14,771 bases of DNA from DATGHS01 sp035307785 (GTDB lineage Bacteria; Planctomycetota; Planctomycetia; Gemmatales; Gemmataceae), in NCBI GenBank assembly GCA_035307785.1, contig DATGHS010000168.1, positions 1 to 14,771 of the forward strand, given 5' to 3'. Positions 1 to 6,398 of this stretch are shown here, one piece after another. A program made the translations under genes and the position numbers. The stretch's first letter is position 1. Every line of letters starts with the position of its first letter. The notes below the pieces were generated by a model that saw nothing but the letters and a program-made list of their open reading frames with translations, did not search any database and had not been told where the DNA came from.

Positions 1-1007
1 CATTCGACCTGCTTTTCCCGATTGAACATGAAGTTGCCGGCGTGGTCGGCGGCACGGTCCATAGCGGCCTGCACGTTATACGCCTCTTTGTGCTGGCCGC
101 GGCCCGTGATCTTGTAATACTTGATCCCGAGGTTGCTGCGAATGCCCATCTCATGCAGGTGCGGCTTCAAGTAGTCAAAATCGAGGTCGAAGCCGACATC
201 ACGATAAAACTCGCGGTAGTTGTAATCGCCGGGGTAGCCTTCGACCGCGCTCCAGACCTGTTTCGACGAATCGGTATCTCGGCCCAGCGCCGCCACGCCG
301 CTCTTTGGGCAGATGATGGGTGCATAAACCCCAAAGCGCGGCCGCGGCTCGGCGAAGAGCACGCCATGCGTATCGGTGAAGAAGTAACGGATGCCGGAAT
401 CTCGGAGCAACTCATCCACGCCCGGCACGTAACCGCATTCCGGCAGCCAAATTCCCTGTGGCCGGCGGCCAAAATGACGGGCGAATTCCTGGGCGCCGAT
501 CTCGATCTGCGCGCGCTGGGCATTGCGGTTAATCTGCATCAGCGGCATGAAGCCGTGCGTGGCCGCGCAGGTGATGAGTTCAAGCTTGCCCGTGTCGAAA
601 AAGCGCCGGAAGCCGTTGACGAGGTTGTTGTGATATTGATTCACGAACACATCGCGGCAGGCCGTGAAGCGATCGTGGTACATCTTGGCCAGTGAGTTGA
701 ATTCCGGCTGCCACTTGGTGCGCTCGATCTCCTTGATGGTAAGCGCGATCAAGCTATTGATGTGCCGGACGTAGCGGTATTGCAGCAGCGGGTCGCTGAG
801 CATGGCCGCCAGCGTGGGTGTGACCGACATGGTCATCCGCCAATCCACGCCATCGCGCTCCAGGCCATCGAACATTTGCAGGAGCGGAATGTACGTTTCG
901 GTAATCGCCTCGTAGAGCCAGTCTTCCTCCAGAAAATCCTCGTATTCCGGATGGCGCACGAAGGGCAAGTGGGCGTGCAGGACCAGGGACAGGTAACCCA
1001 GGGGCAT
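1..1007 (-). CDS. GH57 family 1,4-alpha-glucan branching enzyme-like protein (partial, C-terminus beyond window)
   Basis: About 335 N-terminal residues of a glycoside hydrolase family 57 protein of the branching-enzyme (DUF1957-like) type. Members remodel alpha-1,4-glucan by cutting and re-joining chains as alpha-1,6 branches, in the cytoplasm. Seen: an N-terminal HAHLPFVRHPE motif near residue 11, ATHGFMPLM near residue 150, and WLPECGY at about 187-193, whose Glu190 matches the expected GH57 nucleophile. The catalytic Asp would lie past residue 335, outside the window. There is no signal peptide. The start is the ATG at 1007-1005, because the family motif begins within ten residues; only a weak GTGGA precedes it. 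The reading frame is open to the left edge with no stop. The upstream 216-bp gap and the promoter candidate suggest its own transcription. Branching activity rather than amylase activity is inferred from similarity by eye. Confidence 0.9.
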   Translation of the reverse strand, partial: MPLGYLSLVLHAHLPFVRHPEYEDFLEEDWLYEAITETYIPLLQMFDGLERDGVDWRMTMSVTPTLAAMLSDPLLQYRYVRHINSLIALTIKEIERTKWQPEFNSLAKMYHDRFTACRDVFVNQYHNNLVNGFRRFFDTGKLELITCAATHGFMPLMQINRNAQRAQIEIGAQEFARHFGRRPQGIWLPECGYVPGVDELLRDSGIRYFFTDTHGVLFAEPRPRFGVYAPIICPKSGVAALGRDTDSSKQVWSAVEGYPGDYNYREFYRDVGFDLDFDYLKPHLHEMGIRSNLGIKYYKITGRGQHKEAYNVQAAMDRAADHAGNFMFNREKQVE

Positions 1008-1059
1008 AAGTTTTTCCACTTGCGGAAGCTGAAGGAAACGACGCCAAGTTTCGATTGAT

Positions 1060-1087
1060 TCGATACGAATGAGAACGGCGATGTCAA
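1060..1087 (-). promoter_or_regulatory. Candidate sigma70-type promoter for the GH57 gene
   Basis: Reading the minus strand, a perfect TTGACA lies at 1087-1082, with TATCGA 16 bases further on at 1065-1060. An alternative -10, TCGAAT, sits at 1063-1058 with an 18-base spacer. Transcription would start about 45-50 bases before the ATG at 1007. The -35 is strong and the -10 is poor, so the call rests mainly on the -35 and its position. Confidence 0.4.
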
Positions 1088-1183
1088 GGTGGGAACAATG
1101 CGGCTACTTACGTATGCCGATTACATTTCGCGCCCGCCCACTCTGGGCGTTGACTGGAAAGGTCCTGGTGGTACGAGGCTGAT

Positions 1184-1207
1184 CCCGCGCGCGAAACGAG
1201 ACGCGGG
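1184..1207. repeat. GC-rich hairpin, copy 1 of a local palindrome family
   Basis: CCCGCG (1184-1189) pairs with CGCGGG (1202-1207) around a core containing GCGAAACG. It lies 17 bases past the stop of the zinc-ribbon gene on the minus strand. A related hairpin occurs at 1588-1608, 12 bases past the next gene upstream. Neither has a U-tract on the minus strand, so they are either factor-dependent or processing-type 3' structures, or copies of a dispersed palindromic repeat. Confidence 0.5.
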
Positions 1208-1223
1208 TTGATCGATATGAAAC

Positions 1224-1418
1224 TCAGTTAGTCTCTGTTTTAGGCGATTGGACGATTACAGTGGTATGCTCTCGTTTCGCGTCTTGGTCTTGATCGGTCC
1301 CCTGGCGACCTCGGACCATGATGATCGTGCTGCAGTGGAGGCAGCGAATGACCTTTCCGTAGGCGTCTTCGGGCAGGTTCAAAGGACGGTCGCATCCGGC
1401 GCAGTTCACTGTGAACAT
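1224..1418 (-). CDS. Small zinc-ribbon protein (CxxC-CxxC)
   Basis: A 64-residue protein whose N-terminal half is a compact zinc ribbon: CAGC at residues 6-9 and CLHC at 26-29, with the spacer RPLNLPEDAYGKVI typical of the short CxxC modules common at the front of planctomycete proteins. The C-terminal half is polar, unstructured-looking and rich in Gln, Asp and Thr, with no second domain. There is no signal peptide or membrane segment. I chose the ATG at 1418 because such proteins usually begin a few residues before the first CxxC. An ATG at 1445 would add MKFGVFEFA, and a TTG lies still further out. No start has a clear Shine-Dalgarno. Zinc binding is inferred from the four cysteines. Function is unknown; it may be an isolated zinc-ribbon adaptor or a remnant of a longer protein. 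Confidence 0.7.
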   Translation of the reverse strand: MFTVNCAGCDRPLNLPEDAYGKVIRCLHCSTIIMVRGRQGTDQDQDAKREHTTVIVQSPKTETN

Positions 1419-1480
1419 GGCAAACTCGAATACGCCAAACTTCATGCCGGCTAAACAAGAGTTCAAAACGATTTAAGTGA

Positions 1481-1508
1481 ACCATAGCACATTTTGAGGG
1501 AAACTGAA
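1481..1508 (-). promoter_or_regulatory. Candidate extended -10 promoter for the zinc-ribbon gene
   Basis: On the minus strand, TTCAGT (1508-1503) is followed after 16 bases by TATGGT (1486-1481). The -10 is preceded by TGC, as in extended -10 promoters. The spot lies in the 200-bp gap between the amidohydrolase stop and the zinc-ribbon start. Both hexamers deviate from consensus, so this is only a candidate. Confidence 0.3.
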
Positions 1509-1587
1509 TGGATTTTAGCGACGGCATAAGCCAATTCCGGAGAGTGAATGGTCGACAGAAATGCCCGTCGCCTTCGCATGTTGAGCG

Positions 1588-1608
1588 CCCGCGCGAAACG
1601 CAGGCGGG
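1588..1608. repeat. GC-rich hairpin, copy 2 of a local palindrome family
   Basis: CCCGC (1588-1592) pairs with GCGGG (1604-1608), and an inner GCG/CGC closes an AAA loop, leaving a two-base bulge. The sequence matches the hairpin at 1184-1207 in its CCCGC, GCGAAACG and GCGGG blocks. It begins 12 bases downstream of the amidohydrolase stop and may end or stabilise that operon's transcript. Confidence 0.5.
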
Positions 1609-1619
1609 AATCCCGGCAT

Positions 1620-2807
1620 TCAAACCTTGATTTCAATTCCTCGAATCCAAACGCGGGAAATTCCGTGATCCGAATCTAGCCACAACTCGTGCGCGTCCTC
1701 TGCTTCGCGATCTTCTAGCGGCAGCACTACAAAATCGGCCGACTTGCCGGCTTCCAGGCTGCCGCATTCGTCGGCCCAGCCAAGCGCTTCGGCCCCGGCC
1801 AGGGTTCCCATCCACAGAATCACTCCCGACGGCAGATCGGGGTGATGCTCGTACAGGAAGCGCATCTCATTCAAGATGCTCAAATCCGGATTTGAAGCAA
1901 GGCTGTCGGTGCCCAGGGCCACCCGGATTCCACGGGCCAGGAAATCGCGGAAAGGATGCGGCGAATGGCCAAAGGCCGCATGGGTGCGCGGGCAATACAC
2001 GATGCTTCCATTTGGCGGAAAGGGAACGTCAGGCCAAAGATAGTTGCAGTGCACGAAAAGCACGGGGTTCGCTCCGCTCATCGTTTGCATCACGTGGTCT
2101 GGCCCGTCGGACAGGCCCTCGGGATCCCAGGCGCCAAGCTCTTGGAGGAAATTAACAAACGGCCCCTGGCGGGCGAGAAGTAAATCCATCTCAGCTTTGG
2201 ATTCAGCCAAATGTACGGCAACTGGTAGACCTTTCGTTGCGGCATAGGGGAACAGCGAGAAGCGAACGCTATAAGGTGCATGCGGGCTTAAGCCTCGGCG
2301 ACGATGCGGACATTTTGGAGATTTTTCGCACCAGTTTCGGGCGGCAAGCATCGCTTCGAACGCGCGTATTTTGGTTAGGCCGATCATTTCGTGAAAGACG
2401 ACGCAACGCAAAGGCGTTTTAGCCACAGCTCGCCAGCTATCGCCGCTGGCGGAAATGTCTCCGAGCAGGATCGTTCCCGAGCGTAGCGATTCGGCCAGCC
2501 CGGAGCGAATGTCTGAAGCTATTTGCTCCGGCTTTTGCCCGTTGCGAAAGGCAATGACTTGCTTGAGCCAACCCACGAAATCTGGCGATGGCGGCGCGAG
2601 GCCGCGCATGCCGGTGAGATCGAGATGCGTGTGGGCATTCACCAGGCCCGGCAGAATCGCGCAATTTCCGAGATCGAGATCCGCTTTGCGCGTGCCTTTG
2701 GGGAAAACGCCGGCGATGCGCTCGCCATCCACCACGAGCAGTCCGTTTTCGAGCGGCGGTTGCGCCACCGGAAACAGCCAGCGCGCGGTGACGGCGAATT
2801 CGTTCAT
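1620..2807 (-). CDS. Amidohydrolase-superfamily deaminase (MTA/SAH or aminofutalosine deaminase-like)
   Basis: A 395-residue metal-dependent hydrolase of the cytosine deaminase/chlorohydrolase branch of the amidohydrolase superfamily. Seen: an N-terminal composite beta-sandwich, then NAHTHLD with His59 and His61, SPHAPYSV with His176, HLAES with His199 and Glu202, HCN with His253, and GTDSLASN with Asp301. These are the full set of metal and catalytic positions expected. The VYCPRTHAAFGH block ahead of GTDS resembles deaminases of methylthioadenosine, S-adenosylhomocysteine or aminofutalosine (menaquinone route). Which substrate is used cannot be decided here, and no other futalosine-pathway gene is in the window. 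There is no signal peptide, so it is cytoplasmic. Its ATG overlaps the stop of the DUF1501 gene in an ATGA, which implies translational coupling. A hairpin follows its stop. Confidence 0.9.
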   Translation of the reverse strand: MNEFAVTARWLFPVAQPPLENGLLVVDGERIAGVFPKGTRKADLDLGNCAILPGLVNAHTHLDLTGMRGLAPPSPDFVGWLKQVIAFRNGQKPEQIASDIRSGLAESLRSGTILLGDISASGDSWRAVAKTPLRCVVFHEMIGLTKIRAFEAMLAARNWCEKSPKCPHRRRGLSPHAPYSVRFSLFPYAATKGLPVAVHLAESKAEMDLLLARQGPFVNFLQELGAWDPEGLSDGPDHVMQTMSGANPVLFVHCNYLWPDVPFPPNGSIVYCPRTHAAFGHSPHPFRDFLARGIRVALGTDSLASNPDLSILNEMRFLYEHHPDLPSGVILWMGTLAGAEALGWADECGSLEAGKSADFVVLPLEDREAEDAHELWLDSDHGISRVWIRGIEIKV

Positions 2808-4261
2808 GCCAGCACATCTCGCACCACCACGCCGGCCACGTCGGTAAGGCGGAAGTCGCGGCCGTTGAAGCGATAGGTCAGGCGCTTGTGGTCGAGGCCC
2901 AGGAGGTGAAGAATTGTGGCGTGCAGATCATTCACGCTGACGCGGTCGATGACGGCCTTATGGCCGAGTTCGTCGGTTTCGCCGTAATGCACGCCGCCCT
3001 TGGCCCCGCCGCCGGCCAGCCAGTAGGTGAAGGCATGCGGATTATGGTCGCGGCCTGTGCCGCCTTTCTGCACCAGCGGCAAGCGGCCAAATTCGCCGCC
3101 CCAAATTATCAGTGTGCTTTCGAGCAAGCCGCGCGCTTGGAGGTCGGCCAGCAGCGCTGCAATCGGTTGATCGGTCTCGGCCGCAAAGCCGGCGTGGTTA
3201 GCGACGATGTTCTGATGCCCGTCCCAACTTCGTTCATTTTCCATGCCGCCGGAATAAATCTGCACAAAGCGCACGCCGCGCTCCACAAGCCGGCGGGCCA
3301 TGATGCACTGCTTGGCGAAGTGCGCGCATTTCGGATTATCCAAACCGTAGAGCCGCTGAGTCATTTCTGATTCGCGTTTCACATCGAGCGCTTCGGGGGC
3401 CGCCATTTGCATGCGATAGGCCAGCTCGAAGCTTTCGATTCGCGCCGCCAGGTCGGGATCAAAGTGGTGCTCCAGTTGCCGGTAATTTAATTTGGCCACC
3501 AGGTCCAATTGTGCCCGCTGGCTGGCATCGGTCATATCGCCGGGGCGGTTCATGTCGTCGATCGGGTCGCCTTGCGGTTTCAGAGCCGTGCCCTGGTAGA
3601 TGCTCGGCAGAAAGCCGGCGCCCCAGTTCTGCGCATGGCCCTTCGGCACGCCGCGGCCGAGCGTATCGTACATCACCACGAAGGCCGGCAAATTGTCGCT
3701 GACGCTGCCGAGGCCATAAGTCACCCAGGAACCGGCACACGGGAAGCCCATCCGCGTGAAGCCCGTGTTGATTTTGAACAAAGCCGGCGAGTGGTTGTTG
3801 CTATCGGTCCAGCAGGAGTGGATGAAGGCCATCTTGTCCACGTGCCGGGCCATGTTCGGAAAGATGTCCGAGACCCAGGCGCCGCTTTGCCCCTGCTTTT
3901 GGAACTTGAACGGCGACTTCATCACCGGCCCCACCTGATCGCGGAAGAAGCCGGTGTTCTGGTCGAAGCCCTTCAGTTCCTGGCCATCACGCCTGGCAAG
4001 CTCCGGCTTGTAATCCCAGGTATCGACCTGGCTCGGCCCGCCGTTCATAAAGAGCCAGATGACCGATTTCGCCTTGGCAGCGAAGTGCGATTCCCGCGCT
4101 GCCATGGGATTGCGGGCTTCGGTTTGGGAATCGGCGTGCGCTTCCTTGGAAAGCAAACTTGCCAATGCGAGGAGACCGAAGCCGCCGCCGGCTTTGGCGA
4201 GGAAGGCACGGCGGGAACCGAATTCCGGATTGGGCGGGGCGAAATAATGCGAGACGGCCAT
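2804..4261 (-). CDS. DUF1501 family protein, Tat-exported
   Basis: A 485-residue member of DUF1501, an alkaline-phosphatase/sulfatase-like fold that is abundant in Planctomycetota. Seen: a twin-arginine signal with SRRAFLAKAGGGFGLLALASLL starting at residue 16, indicating folded export; the N-terminal core VIWLFMNGGPSQVDTWDYKP at about 67-86; and a typical C-terminal block with WGGEFGR, GRDHNPHAF and a GG-rich loop. The start is set at 4261, giving MAVSHYF, because GAGG sits eight bases before it and the Tat signal follows at the usual distance. An upstream in-frame start at 4399 would add 46 residues lying inside the preceding gene. Biochemical function is unproven for the family. These genes are normally next to DUF1549/DUF1553 cytochrome-like genes; here the partners are a PQQ propeller upstream and an amidohydrolase overlapping by 4 bases downstream. 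Its RBS lies in an inverted repeat. Confidence 0.92.
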   Translation of the reverse strand: MAVSHYFAPPNPEFGSRRAFLAKAGGGFGLLALASLLSKEAHADSQTEARNPMAARESHFAAKAKSVIWLFMNGGPSQVDTWDYKPELARRDGQELKGFDQNTGFFRDQVGPVMKSPFKFQKQGQSGAWVSDIFPNMARHVDKMAFIHSCWTDSNNHSPALFKINTGFTRMGFPCAGSWVTYGLGSVSDNLPAFVVMYDTLGRGVPKGHAQNWGAGFLPSIYQGTALKPQGDPIDDMNRPGDMTDASQRAQLDLVAKLNYRQLEHHFDPDLAARIESFELAYRMQMAAPEALDVKRESEMTQRLYGLDNPKCAHFAKQCIMARRLVERGVRFVQIYSGGMENERSWDGHQNIVANHAGFAAETDQPIAALLADLQARGLLESTLIIWGGEFGRLPLVQKGGTGRDHNPHAFTYWLAGGGAKGGVHYGETDELGHKAVIDRVSVNDLHATILHLLGLDHKRLTYRFNGRDFRLTDVAGVVVRDVLA

Positions 4262-4263
4262 GT

Positions 4264-4367
4264 GTGGGGCCTCAAATGCGGTTCGGGGCAGGTGTACCGA
4301 TAGCTTAGCAAACGGAGCGGCGGTTGGGATACCGTGAACTCCATTTACCCGCTCATTTGAGGCCCAC
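4264..4367 (-). promoter_or_regulatory. Long-range inverted repeat masking the DUF1501 ribosome-binding site
   Basis: The arms are 4354-4367 and 4264-4278. They pair over 14 base pairs with a single G bulge (4269), across a 75-base loop. In the minus-strand mRNA the first arm covers the last codons and UGA stop (4355-4353) of the PQQ gene. The second arm contains the GAGG Shine-Dalgarno (4273-4270) of the DUF1501 gene. Ribosomes finishing the first gene would melt the stem and free the second site. Pairing is read directly from the sequence; the regulatory role is inferred. Confidence 0.5.
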
Positions 4368-5579
4368 GGCAATGAGCGACGCTTCGCCTTTGCGCTCATT
4401 GCGGTCGGAGCGCGAAGTTCGCGATGTCACGAAATAGCGGACTCCGTCGCTGGCCGGTGAGCAATAAAGCTCCGAATCTTCAGCGGGACGCAATTTCCAC
4501 AGCATTTTGCCAGAATCTGCGGCCAGGCCATACACTTGACCTTCTCCGGCCGCAAAGCAGAGAATACCGCGGCGCAGGACCGGCTGTGAGTAGATTGCAC
4601 TCGGTTTGCCATCACTATGCTTGTCGGTTTCGAATCGCCAGAGTTCCTTCCCGCCGGCCTGATTGAGAGCGTAGCAATGGCCGTCGCAGGAGCCGAAGTA
4701 AACCGCCTTGCTATCGACTACCGCACCGGATTCAATACGACCCTTGGTCTTGAACTTCCAAACTTCTTTGCCGGCTTGCTTGTCGAGGCAATAGAAGCAG
4801 TCATCTTGACTGCCTATGAATACGTTTTTGGTGGTGAATGCCGCTGGGCCGTAAATCCAGCCGCCTGCTTGAAATGACCAAATTCGTTTGCCGGTCGTAG
4901 CATGGAAGGCAATGACTTGGCACTGGTCGAACACGCTCAGAAAAACGAATTGGCCGTCACTAGCCAGGGCAGTAGGTCTTGCTTGCGTCCCTTGGAGACG
5001 AGCACGGTTACCATCAAAGCCGGGTGGATCCTTTGGTGCATCGGTCAGAAAATCGGCCTTCCACCTAAGCTCGCCCGTCTTCGCTTCGACGGCACAGAGA
5101 TCCCCACCATCGCTGGCGACAACCACCATACCCTTTTCGGCGATGGCCAGCACTGGTCCAGGAACGCCGCGAACAACGGGAGGAACGCCGGCAACGACAC
5201 GAGAGCCAAAACGCCAAACCTGTTTCCCGTTGTCGGCGGAAACCGCCACGAGGCCCACACCGGTGAAGTAGACCCGCTCGCCGTCACTGCTTGGCCGATA
5301 ATAGATTCTGCAGCGATCTTCCTCATGGCGCCAGAGCAACGCCCCATCCTTGGCCCGGTATGCACACACCTCGCCGCGGTCGTTGCCGACGATCACGGCG
5401 TCATTTACCACGATGGGGTCGTGCATCTCGTTGGAAGGCTTGTCGGACTGAATACGCCACTTGACATACGGTTCAGTCCCGTCTTTGGGAACTGGCGCGC
5501 CCATAGCCACTACCGCGACAAAGCCGGACAGCAAGAGCAAGAAAGGGAGAAGACGCCCATTATTTGCTAGAGCGGACAT
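4353..5579 (-). CDS. Secreted PQQ-type beta-propeller repeat protein
   Basis: A 408-residue protein with an N-terminal signal peptide: hydrophobic LLPFLLLLSGFVAVVA, with likely cleavage after AMGA near residue 28. Seven propeller-blade motifs follow, each of the form AxxxxxGKxxW, ending at Trp83, 122, 173, 234, 274, 314 and 361. This is the pyrrolo-quinoline-quinone-type repeat also found in BamB. There are no dehydrogenase catalytic signatures or C-type haem motif, so it is more likely a scaffold or binding protein than a quinoprotein enzyme. It acts outside the cytoplasm or at the envelope. It is the first gene of the minus-strand cluster, with 91 bases before the Tat-exported DUF1501 gene, so both products are exported. 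The start at 5579 is preceded by a weak GAGAG. Its end forms one arm of the inverted repeat that masks the next gene's RBS. Ligand unknown. Confidence 0.9.
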   Translation of the reverse strand: MSALANNGRLLPFLLLLSGFVAVVAMGAPVPKDGTEPYVKWRIQSDKPSNEMHDPIVVNDAVIVGNDRGEVCAYRAKDGALLWRHEEDRCRIYYRPSSDGERVYFTGVGLVAVSADNGKQVWRFGSRVVAGVPPVVRGVPGPVLAIAEKGMVVVASDGGDLCAVEAKTGELRWKADFLTDAPKDPPGFDGNRARLQGTQARPTALASDGQFVFLSVFDQCQVIAFHATTGKRIWSFQAGGWIYGPAAFTTKNVFIGSQDDCFYCLDKQAGKEVWKFKTKGRIESGAVVDSKAVYFGSCDGHCYALNQAGGKELWRFETDKHSDGKPSAIYSQPVLRRGILCFAAGEGQVYGLAADSGKMLWKLRPAEDSELYCSPASDGVRYFVTSRTSRSDRNERKGEASLIAVGLK

Positions 5580-5884
5580 GATTCGGGCTCTCTAAAAGTC
5601 GAAAGGATCAATAGCGTTGGGTGCGGGAATGAGAGAGGGAGGCGGATATAGTTTAGCAGTTTGCAACCGTGTGTTCCATCAATAGTACGGTCAGCTCCAT
5701 CAACACTGGCAAATTTGTACAAACGATTGCTTCCTTTTGTAAATTCTTCCTCTCAATTCAGCAAACGCCGACGTATGAGTCGAATCGAAATGTGAAGATG
5801 CAACACATTATATGGCAATATGTTACGGCTCCATTTACCATTCAATTAGCTCACTGGCACGCACTTTGCTCACTCCATGCTCAC
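5580..5884. other. AT-rich intergenic region, no gene seen
   Basis: This block separates the minus-strand PQQ gene from the plus-strand RNA candidate, so it should hold promoters for both. It is visibly richer in A and T than its surroundings, especially 5690-5850. Small signals are two copies of TCCATCAA near 5676 and 5696, a TTTGTACAAA palindrome near 5713, and three GCTCAC motifs at 5849, 5868 and 5879. I could not place a convincing -35/-10 pair on either strand. A 79-codon GTG-started frame inside it has no credible protein character. Confidence 0.5.
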
Positions 5885-6187
5885 CAAACCCGGTGGTGCT
5901 TTGAATGAAGCGCGTCGGGGCTGGAACAGAGAAGTTCGGGCATATGCCTGAGCGATTCGGGGGCTTCGTCCGCGGAAGCAATTCCGCGGACAACCACCCC
6001 CACCACGAACCCGAGGAACCTTTCCCCTTAGCAACCGGCACAAAACCATCCCCCTGGTAGTGCCGATTTCCCCCCTCCGGTCCTCGCGGCCAGAGGCATA
6101 GATCTCCCGGGGCTGATAAGTCTCCCCCGACTTGTCAGCCCACGTTCTCCTTCCCCCACCCGTGCCGCAAACGGCGCGGGTTTTTTT
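5885..6187 (+). ncRNA. Candidate structured RNA with C-rich loops and intrinsic terminator
   Basis: About 300 non-coding bases full of strong complementary arms in one orientation, ending in a terminator. Seen in order: CACCA/TGGTG (about 5882-5898); a domain in which TCGGG and TTCGT pair with ACGAA and CCCGA, enclosing a perfect 10-bp hairpin (5968-5977 with 5982-5991, loop GCAA) and leaving an open strand containing CCACCCCCACC; CGGCAC/GTGCCG with inner ACCA/TGGT and loop TCCCCC (about 6034-6066); a 13-bp hairpin with one G-U pair (6110-6122 with 6129-6141), again with loop TCCCCC; then the terminator. I checked for RNase P, tmRNA, SRP and 6S signatures and saw none. It could be an sRNA with UCCCC-type seed loops, or the leader of the small gene at 6282. 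The 5' end is a guess. Confidence 0.45.
6159..6187 (+). terminator. Strong intrinsic terminator
   Basis: CCCGTGCCG (6159-6167) pairs with CGGCGCGGG (6172-6180) over nine pairs, one of them G-U, around a CAAA loop. Seven T residues (6181-6187) follow. The T-run fixes the direction as plus, so a plus-strand transcript must arrive here, yet no plus-strand protein gene lies upstream in this window. Confidence 0.85.
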
Positions 6188-6202
6188 ATCTGCGGATTTT
6201 GC

Positions 6203-6231
6203 TTTACTTTTCGGAGTTGAATCGGTATTCC
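6203..6231 (+). promoter_or_regulatory. Candidate promoter for the small gene and transketolase operon
   Basis: TTTACT (6203-6208) and TATTCC (6226-6231) are separated by 17 bases, immediately after the intrinsic terminator at 6187 and about 50 bases before the small gene. The spacing is ideal, but both hexamers are imperfect. Confidence 0.3.
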
Positions 6232-6281
6232 CCCGACCGGCGCGTGGCTTGCAACGCGCTGATGTCTTAGGAGTGCCGAAA

Positions 6282-6398
6282 ATGGAATTTCGTTGGATTG
6301 TGTTTCTGGTTTTGTGGACGCTGCTCACCGGCCCGATCATGGCGCGACCATCGCTCGTCACCAGTCACGCGTCGGCGAAGGCGACAAAGGCCCGCTAA
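6282..6398 (+). CDS. 38-residue signal-peptide-like small protein
   Basis: A short frame with an unusually good initiation site: AGGAG at 6269-6273, eight bases before the ATG. The product starts MEFRW, continues with a hydrophobic stretch (IVFLVLWTLLTGPIM, residues 6-20) and has a possible signal-peptidase site after Ala21 (IMA). The remaining 17 residues are polar and basic (two Arg, two Lys, one His) with no acidic residue. It would be either a single-pass membrane peptide or the precursor of a cationic secreted peptide. A terminator lies just upstream, and its stop codon sits inside a second terminator-like hairpin, so it may be its own unit or a leader cistron for the transketolase genes. 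I do not recognise the family. A longer frame from 6132 runs through the terminator and is not believed. Confidence 0.5.
   Translation: MEFRWIVFLVLWTLLTGPIMARPSLVTSHASAKATKAR

Noticed and set aside
42..695. 217-codon plus-strand frame
   Set aside because: It lies antisense to the GH57 gene, whose minus-strand frame carries clear family motifs. The plus-strand product has no recognisable motif.
1184..1608. CRISPR-like or tandem repeat array
   Set aside because: Only two hairpin copies about 400 bases apart, with a gene between them and no regular spacers.
2888..4303. Long plus-strand frames (2888-3370 and 3509-4303)
   Set aside because: Both are antisense to the DUF1501 gene and encode His/Arg-rich sequence typical of mirrored GC-rich coding DNA.
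4262..4399. Upstream extension of DUF1501 to a start at 4399
   Set aside because: It would place the start inside the PQQ gene and put 46 unrelated residues before the Tat signal. The start at 4261 has a GAGG site at proper spacing.
5669..5908. 79-codon GTG-started plus-strand frame in the AT-rich gap
   Set aside because: There is no ribosome-binding site, the composition is odd (Cys, His, Trp-rich), it runs into the structured RNA region, and it lacks any recognisable motif.
5885..6187. RNase P, tmRNA, SRP or 6S RNA, or a CsrA-sponge RNA on the minus strand
   Set aside because: The conserved blocks (GAGGAAAGTCC, the tRNA-like end of tmRNA, the SRP GGAAG/AGCA loop) are absent. The GGGGGA loops of the minus strand are tempting, but the T-tailed terminator fixes the transcript as plus strand.
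5870..6361. 163-codon minus-strand frame
   Set aside because: It reads through the terminator and all hairpins of the RNA candidate, and gives low-complexity Arg/Gly-rich sequence.
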